Shown here piece by piece: positions 11,251 to 14,880 of a stretch of DNA of 14,880 nucleotides; the first letter of the stretch is position 1, and each line of letters begins with the position of its first letter. Source of the stretch: Candidatus Portnoyibacteriota bacterium. Its GTDB lineage: Bacteria; Patescibacteriota; Minisyncoccia; RBG-13-40-8-A; JAUWHN01. The stretch is taken from NCBI GenBank assembly GCA_030605865.1, contig JAUWHN010000043.1, positions 1 through 14,880 of the forward strand, read 5' to 3'. Below the pieces are notes generated by a model. It saw only the letters and a list, made by a program, of their open reading frames with translations. It was not told the DNA's origin and searched no databases. The translations under genes were made by a program, and so were the position numbers.

Positions 11251-13083
11251 ATGTTTGATTCACCAGTTGATGAAATTAAAAATAGGTTGGATATTGTTGA
11301 CGTAATTAGTGGCTATGTTAAGCTAAAAAAGGCAGGCAAAGATCATAAAGCTCTTTGTCCTTTTCATAGCGAAAAAGCGCCCTCTTTTTTTGTTTCTCCT
11401 TCAAAGCAAATTTGGCATTGTTTCGGCTGCGGAAATGGCGGCGACATGTTTAGTTTTGTAATGCAGATAGAAGGAATGGAGTTTGTTGATGCTTTGCGGA
11501 TTTTAGCTAAAAAAGCCGGGGTGACTTTAAAAAAACAAGATCCCGAACTGGTGAGTCAGCGCTCGAAACTTTATGAGGCTTGTCAGGAAGCAGCTGAGTT
11601 TTTTGAAGAAAATCTGAAGAAAACTAAGGGGGTCCAGGATTATTTAAAAAAACGAGGGATTTCTTCAAAGAGTATCAAGGAGTTTAGGATTGGCTATGCT
11701 CTTGATTCTTGGGATTCGCTTTATGAGCATTTAACGGATTTGGGTTATAAAGCAGACAATATTGAAAAAGCTGGCTTGATTATTCAAAAGCAAAGCGTAA
11801 CTCGCCTGCCTGCCGGCAAGGCAGGTAACTCGCAATCCGTAACTCGTAATTACTACGACCGATTCAGAAAAAGAATTATGTTTCCGATTTGTGATTTATC
11901 CGGGCAAGTGATTGGATTTACGGGTAGAATATTCAGGGGAGACGAATCAACGGCAAAATATGTTAATAGCCCCGAAACTCTAATTTTTAATAAAAGCCGG
12001 ATACTTTATGGTCTTGATAAAGCAAAAGTAGATATCCGGAAGAAAGAACAATGTATTTTGGTTGAAGGCCAGACCGATGCTGTGATGTCTTATCAGGCAG
12101 GAGCAAAAAACACAATCGCTACCTCGGGCACGGCCTTGACCTCTGATCATTTGAGAATTATTAAGCGTTATACTGATAATCTTTTATTAGCTTTTGATAC
12201 TGATACAGCTGGTGAGGTAGCCACTAAGAAAAGCATTGGCCTGGCTCAGCAAGCAGAATTTAATATTAAAGTAATCATTCTTTCTAAAGACAAAGATCCG
12301 GCCGACATTATCAAAGAGAATCCGAAAGCCTGGAAAAAGGCAATAGAAGATGCTAAGCCAATAATGGAATTTTACTTTGACAATGCTTTTTCTAAATACA
12401 ATCTTAAAAAATTAGAAGATAAACGATTAGCTGCTAAAGAATTACTTCCACCAATAAAAAGAATTGCCAATGAGATTGAGCGGGCCCACTGGCTTCAGGT
12501 TTTAGCTTCAAAATTAAATGTTCAGGAAAAATTATTAAATGAAGCGCTAAGTAGAGTTAGAGGCCCGGAAGAGCAACCTTATCAGCCTACGGCTGACCAG
12601 CCTGCCTCGCGGCAAGGCGGGCCGAAGGCTGGAAAATCGCGACTACAAAATCGACTACAAAACTTGGAAGAAAATTTATTAGGCTTTATTTTAAAATATC
12701 CAGAGCACTTAGATTGTCTTAAAAAGAATTTAACTTCAGAGTATTTTACAACCTCAGTAACTCAAAAAATTTTTCAGGAACTAAAAAAACAGAAATCGGG
12801 CAAAGAGATTGACCTAAAAAAATTTCAAAAAAAAATTTTATTGGACCAGCCTTATTATCTCGAGCATATTGTATTCCAAATTGAGCATTATAATTTAGAG
12901 GACAAGGATATTTTAAAAGAGACAAATTTTTGTCTAAAAGAAATAAAATCAAATTATTTTAAGAAAAAGTTATCCGAAATATCTTTGACGATTAAAAGAG
13001 CCGAGAGAGAAGGGGACAAAAAAGGAAAAAAGAAATTGACAGAAGAGTTTAATAAATTATCAAAAGAATTAATAAATTTATGA
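11251..13083 (+). CDS. dnaG: DNA primase DnaG
   Basis: The 610-residue protein is full length and makes RNA primers for replication. The N-terminal CHC2 zinc-binding domain has C36-PF-H39...C57-FG-C60. The RNA-polymerase domain contains YYDRFRKRIMFPICD (201-215), TGRIF and KYVNSPET. The Toprim motifs are VEGQTDA with E272, AFDTD with D316 and D318, and KDPADI. Residues about 436-475 are a linker to a C-terminal helical domain that would bind DnaB helicase. Two short palindromes are inserted in frame: RLPAGKAG (185-192), between GLIIQK and YYDRF, and PASRQGGPK (451-459), in the linker. The linker also has a tandem RLQN repeat (464-471). The start is 2 bases after the upstream gene and the stop overlaps rpoD by ATGA. 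Confidence 0.97.
   Translation: MFDSPVDEIKNRLDIVDVISGYVKLKKAGKDHKALCPFHSEKAPSFFVSPSKQIWHCFGCGNGGDMFSFVMQIEGMEFVDALRILAKKAGVTLKKQDPELVSQRSKLYEACQEAAEFFEENLKKTKGVQDYLKKRGISSKSIKEFRIGYALDSWDSLYEHLTDLGYKADNIEKAGLIIQKQSVTRLPAGKAGNSQSVTRNYYDRFRKRIMFPICDLSGQVIGFTGRIFRGDESTAKYVNSPETLIFNKSRILYGLDKAKVDIRKKEQCILVEGQTDAVMSYQAGAKNTIATSGTALTSDHLRIIKRYTDNLLLAFDTDTAGEVATKKSIGLAQQAEFNIKVIILSKDKDPADIIKENPKAWKKAIEDAKPIMEFYFDNAFSKYNLKKLEDKRLAAKELLPPIKRIANEIERAHWLQVLASKLNVQEKLLNEALSRVRGPEEQPYQPTADQPASRQGGPKAGKSRLQNRLQNLEENLLGFILKYPEHLDCLKKNLTSEYFTTSVTQKIFQELKKQKSGKEIDLKKFQKKILLDQPYYLEHIVFQIEHYNLEDKDILKETNFCLKEIKSNYFKKKLSEISLTIKRAEREGDKKGKKKLTEEFNKLSKELINL
11791..11846. repeat. Palindromic insert flanked by direct repeats in dnaG
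   Basis: The 8-mer GTAACTCG occurs at 11797-11804, 11825-11832 and 11839-11846. Between the first two lies a 20-base near-palindrome (CCTGCC, then TGCCGGCA, then AAGGCAG). The outer flanks at 11791-11804 and 11833-11846 are a 14-base near-duplicate with two mismatches. The duplication plus palindrome adds 42 bases, keeping frame. Confidence 0.75.
12583..12631. repeat. Composite palindromic element in the dnaG linker
   Basis: CAGCC-TAC-GGCTG (12583-12595) is followed by a 34-base element, 12598-12631, with outer arms CAGCC/GGCTG. Inner arms are CCTGCCT (12601-12607) and AGGCGGG (12615-12621). The inner part is the same family as 5629-5653 in the nucleotidyltransferase gene. A 12-base tandem repeat (CGACTACAAAA twice, 12640-12662) follows. 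Confidence 0.75.
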
Positions 13084-14282
13084 CTAAAAAAATTAAAAAA
13101 CCAACAAAAAGAAAGCCGATTAAACCGGTTAAACCCCGACGCGCGTCGGGAAAAAAGCTCAAGAAAAAGAAGCCAACAAGAAAACCCAGGCGCCGAAAAG
13201 TAAAAATTTTGATTACAGAAGAGATCATCCAAAAGTTTATAGATGGGAGTCGGGCAAGGGGCTTTATTACCTTAGCCGAGCTCATAAAAGGGGTACCAAA
13301 AATTGAGAGAGATATTGAGGGGCTGGAAGAACTTTATAAAGCCTTGGAAAAAGCCAATATAGAGATAATAGAAAGAACTGAGTTTTTAAAGATTCCCACT
13401 GAAGAAAAGACAGGAAAGAGGACGAGAAAGAAAGATTTAACCGATGTATTGCCTAAAATTGATTCAATCCAGATGTACTTGAAAGAAATCGGCAAATTTC
13501 CTCTACTTGTTGCTGAGGAAGAAGTTGAGTTAGCTAAAAGAATAGAGAAAGATGAGGAGTCGGCCAGAGAGCGATTAACCAGGTCAAACTTGAGATTAGT
13601 AGTAAGTATTGCTAAACGATATGTTGGCAGGAGTCCAAATCTCGGCCTTCTGGATTTAATCCAAGAGGGCAATATTGGACTTTTTAAGGCAGTGGAGAAA
13701 TTTGATTATCGTAGGGGCTATAAGTTTTCCACCTATGCTACTTGGTGGATAAGACAGGCAATTACCCGGGCTTTAGCTGATCAGGCAAGGACTATTCGTA
13801 TTCCTGTTCATATGGTTGAAACAATTAGTAAATACACCCAAGTCAAGCGTCGATTATTACAAGATTTAGGTCGAGAACCAATGCCCGAGGAAATCGCTTC
13901 AGAAATGGATATTAGCTTGTACAAGGTGCATCACATTATGAAAATTTCCCAAGAGACCATTTCTTTAGAAGCACCGGTTGGCGACGACGAAGAAGATAGT
14001 ACTTTGGGAGAGTTCATTGAGGATGAAAAAGGTGTTTCTCCTTACCAAGATGCTGCTCGACGGTTGCTTGGGGATAGATTAAAAGAGATTTTAATTGATC
14101 TAACTCCGCGAGAACAGAAAATTTTAGATATGCGTTTTGGTTTAACCGATGGGATTACTCATACCTTAGAAGAAGTGGGCAGAGAATTTGGAGTTACCCG
14201 GGAGAGGATTCGTCAAATTGAAGCCAAATCCCTTGATAAAATCCGCATTCATCAGAAGTTGAAGAGATTGGAGGGGTATTAA
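13080..14282 (+). CDS. rpoD: Primary sigma factor (sigma-70, RpoD)
   Basis: The 400-residue protein directs RNA polymerase to -35/-10 promoters. Residues 1-43 are a Lys/Arg-rich tail not usual in RpoD. About 45-100 resemble region 1.1 (ITEEIIQKFIDGSRARGFITLAELIKGVPK). Region 1.2 is at about 125-155 (SIQMYLKEIGKFPLL). Region 2 is at about 165-235, including NLRLVVSIAKRY, LDLIQEGNIGLFKAVEKFDY and FSTYATWWIRQAITR. Region 3 is at about 245-320. Region 4 is at about 335-395, with LEEVGREFGVTRERIRQIEAKSLDKIR, the -35-binding helix-turn-helix. The start overlaps the dnaG stop by ATGA. A perfect 16-bp palindrome in the basic tail encodes PRRASG. The good TTGACA/TATAAT promoters in this window match what this sigma should recognise. 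Confidence 0.97.
   Translation: MTKKIKKPTKRKPIKPVKPRRASGKKLKKKKPTRKPRRRKVKILITEEIIQKFIDGSRARGFITLAELIKGVPKIERDIEGLEELYKALEKANIEIIERTEFLKIPTEEKTGKRTRKKDLTDVLPKIDSIQMYLKEIGKFPLLVAEEEVELAKRIEKDEESARERLTRSNLRLVVSIAKRYVGRSPNLGLLDLIQEGNIGLFKAVEKFDYRRGYKFSTYATWWIRQAITRALADQARTIRIPVHMVETISKYTQVKRRLLQDLGREPMPEEIASEMDISLYKVHHIMKISQETISLEAPVGDDEEDSTLGEFIEDEKGVSPYQDAARRLLGDRLKEILIDLTPREQKILDMRFGLTDGITHTLEEVGREFGVTRERIRQIEAKSLDKIRIHQKLKRLEGY
13135..13150. repeat. Perfect 16-bp GC palindrome in rpoD
   Basis: CCCGACGCGCGTCGGG is fully self-complementary and lies in an A-rich stretch encoding the basic N-terminal tail. Its composition contrasts with both flanks. It is read as P-R-R-A-S-G without breaking the frame. 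Confidence 0.7.
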
Positions 14283-14285
14283 TTC

Positions 14286-14314
14286 TTGATTTTTTTAGCA
14301 TTTTAGTGTATAAT
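14286..14314 (+). promoter_or_regulatory. Promoter of tRNA-Asn
   Basis: TTGATT (14286-14291) and TATAAT (14309-14314) are spaced by 17 bases. The predicted start near 14321 is about 5 bases before the tRNA. The -35 begins 3 bases after the rpoD stop, and no terminator separates them. Confidence 0.75.
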
Positions 14315-14325
14315 TTAAATAGTAT

Positions 14326-14397
14326 TCCGGGGTAGCTCAATGGTAGAGCGGATGCCTGTTAAGCATTAGGTTGTCGGTTCGAATCCGACCCCCGGAG
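14326..14397 (+). tRNA. tRNA-Asn (anticodon GTT)
   Basis: The acceptor stem is TCCGGGG (14326-14332) with CCCCGGA (14390-14396), discriminator G14397. The D arm is GCTC-AATGGTA-GAGC. The anticodon arm GATGC-CTGTTAA-GCATT gives anticodon GTT, which reads AAC and AAU. The T arm is GTCGG-TTCGAAT-CCGAC. CCA is not encoded. Confidence 0.96.
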
Positions 14398-14403
14398 AAA
14401 GCA

Positions 14404-14433
14404 TTGACAAACAGGCATTAAGTATGTTATAAT
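14404..14433 (+). promoter_or_regulatory. Sigma-70 promoter with extended -10
   Basis: TTGACA (14404-14409) and TATAAT (14428-14433) are spaced by 18 bases, and TG-T just upstream of the -10 makes it an extended -10. Transcription should start near 14440. Both hexamers match consensus, so this is one of the strongest promoters in the window. Confidence 0.85.
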
Positions 14434-14463
14434 TAGGGTAGAATAAAATCCGAGGAGGTTAAT

Positions 14464-14739
14464 ATGAAAGATAGAAATTCTCTTTGGATGACGATTTCTG
14501 GAACCACAGGTCTCTTGTTCTTTCTGATAGCAAATTTTACAGATTTATTCACTGGCTCAAGTGTTCTTGCGGGCTGTTTGCAGCTTTGTGTTAACACTTT
14601 TGTCTTTGTGGTTTGGACAAAGGGGTTCTTGGAAAGCAGAGGCCTAAAACGGTTTATAGCATTCTTTGGTGTTGTTGTTCCCATTATAATGGCGAGCATC
14701 ACTATCTGGAGAGTGTTAATTCCAGCGATTGTCTCCTAA
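14464..14739 (+). CDS. Small membrane protein with three predicted helices
   Basis: I do not recognise this 91-residue protein. It has hydrophobic segments at about residues 8-26 (WMTISGTTGLLFFLIANF), 32-51 (SSVLAGCLQLCVNTFVFVVW) and 64-87 (FIAFFGVVVPIIMASITIWRVLIP). They are joined by a short loop and a basic loop (KGFLESRGLKR), consistent with an integral membrane protein with the basic loop in the cytoplasm. The start is secure: GAGGAGG (14452-14458) lies 5 bases before the ATG. The gene is a complete unit, with an extended -10 promoter directly after tRNA-Asn and a terminator that overlaps its stop codon. Function is unknown. Confidence 0.75.
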   Translation: MKDRNSLWMTISGTTGLLFFLIANFTDLFTGSSVLAGCLQLCVNTFVFVVWTKGFLESRGLKRFIAFFGVVVPIIMASITIWRVLIPAIVS

Positions 14740-14785
14740 CCCCGTTGAAAGGTTTCGTGCCTATTCTGCGGGGTTATTTTTTATT
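14737..14785 (+). terminator. Terminator of the small membrane-protein gene
   Basis: TAACCCCG (14737-14744) pairs perfectly with CGGGGTTA (14769-14776), followed by a T-rich tail (TTTTTTATT). The 5' arm begins with the gene's own TAA stop codon. The 24-base loop is rather long. Confidence 0.75.
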
Positions 14786-14793
14786 GACTTTTA

Positions 14794-14822
14794 TTGAGTG
14801 GTAGTGTAGCATGGTGTATTAT
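14794..14822 (+). promoter_or_regulatory. Probable promoter of the gene at the window end
   Basis: TTGAGT (14794-14799) and TATTAT (14817-14822) are spaced by 17 bases. A second possible -35, TTGACT (14784-14789), is too far from this -10. The start would be near 14829, about 27 bases before the ATG. Confidence 0.5.
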
Positions 14823-14855
14823 AAGTAAAATTAATAATTTTTTAATATATTATAT

Positions 14856-14880
14856 ATGAAAAAAATAACAATTCTTTTAT
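14856..14880 (+). CDS. Start of a gene cut off by the window end
   Basis: Only eight codons are visible, ATG AAA AAA ATA ACA ATT CTT TTA, reading M-K-K-I-T-I-L-L. A Lys-rich start followed by hydrophobic residues is typical of a signal peptide or membrane anchor. The upstream promoter-like sequence supports a real start, although no Shine-Dalgarno is present. The product cannot be identified. Confidence 0.5.

Noticed and set aside
14352..14418. Nine-base complement between the tRNA-Asn anticodon arm (ATGCCTGTT) and the downstream promoter spacer (AACAGGCAT)
   Set aside because: A 9-base match over this distance can occur by chance, and it would disrupt the tRNA fold. No further structure supports it.
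1..14880. CRISPR array, insertion sequence, prophage or alternative genetic code
   Set aside because: No regularly spaced repeats, transposase or phage structural genes were seen. TGA terminates several genes (amrS, dnaG, GH1), so UGA is not recoded.

Overview
The window is AT-rich bacterial DNA with standard code-11 genes (TGA is a stop in several places). It has short intergenic gaps, ATGA start/stop overlaps, many starts without a Shine-Dalgarno, and short GC-rich palindromes inserted in frame into protein genes. Together with the gene content this suggests a Candidate Phyla Radiation (Patescibacteria) genome, most likely of the Parcubacteria type. That assignment is inference from gene style; no rRNA is present to prove it.

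Layout. (1) 1-2195: a 2H-phosphoesterase-like gene, then a secreted protein with a fibronectin type III domain and three C-terminal repeats, under its own sigma-70 promoter. (2) 2162-2656: a minus-strand gene for a duplicated CxxC/CxxC zinc-ribbon protein, with a strong promoter, a structured leader that looks like an attenuator, and a terminator shared with the convergent surface-protein gene. (3) 2681-5966: three genes overlapping by 4 bases each, namely an AmrS-type radical SAM enzyme, a family 1 glycoside hydrolase and a nucleotidyltransferase-fold protein. (4) 6013-8102: groES-groEL with a sigma-70 promoter, a CIRCE (HrcA) operator and a terminator. (5) 8105-10199: lemA-htpX-zinc ribbon protein, a membrane quality-control cluster. 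(6) 10231-10845: two small unknown genes with very strong ribosome binding sites, one with a consensus promoter and a 25-bp palindrome at its transcription start. (7) 10901-14397: tRNA-Ser(GGA), an 86-aa unknown protein starting 2 bases after the tRNA, dnaG, rpoD and tRNA-Asn(GTT), a variant of the macromolecular-synthesis operon. (8) 14404-14880: a small three-helix membrane protein with promoter and terminator, then the start of another gene cut by the window end.

Most genes are housekeeping: chaperonin, membrane proteolysis, primase, main sigma factor and tRNAs. The most unusual signal is a set of palindromic elements inside coding sequence (two in the nucleotidyltransferase gene, two in dnaG, one in rpoD). 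All are in frame, at least two are clearly of one family, and one is flanked by direct repeats. The second is the attenuator-like leader before the zinc-ribbon gene. The third is the tRNA-Ser/ORF/dnaG junction, where tRNA processing would leave a nearly leaderless mRNA. No CRISPR array, transposase, prophage module or rRNA was seen.
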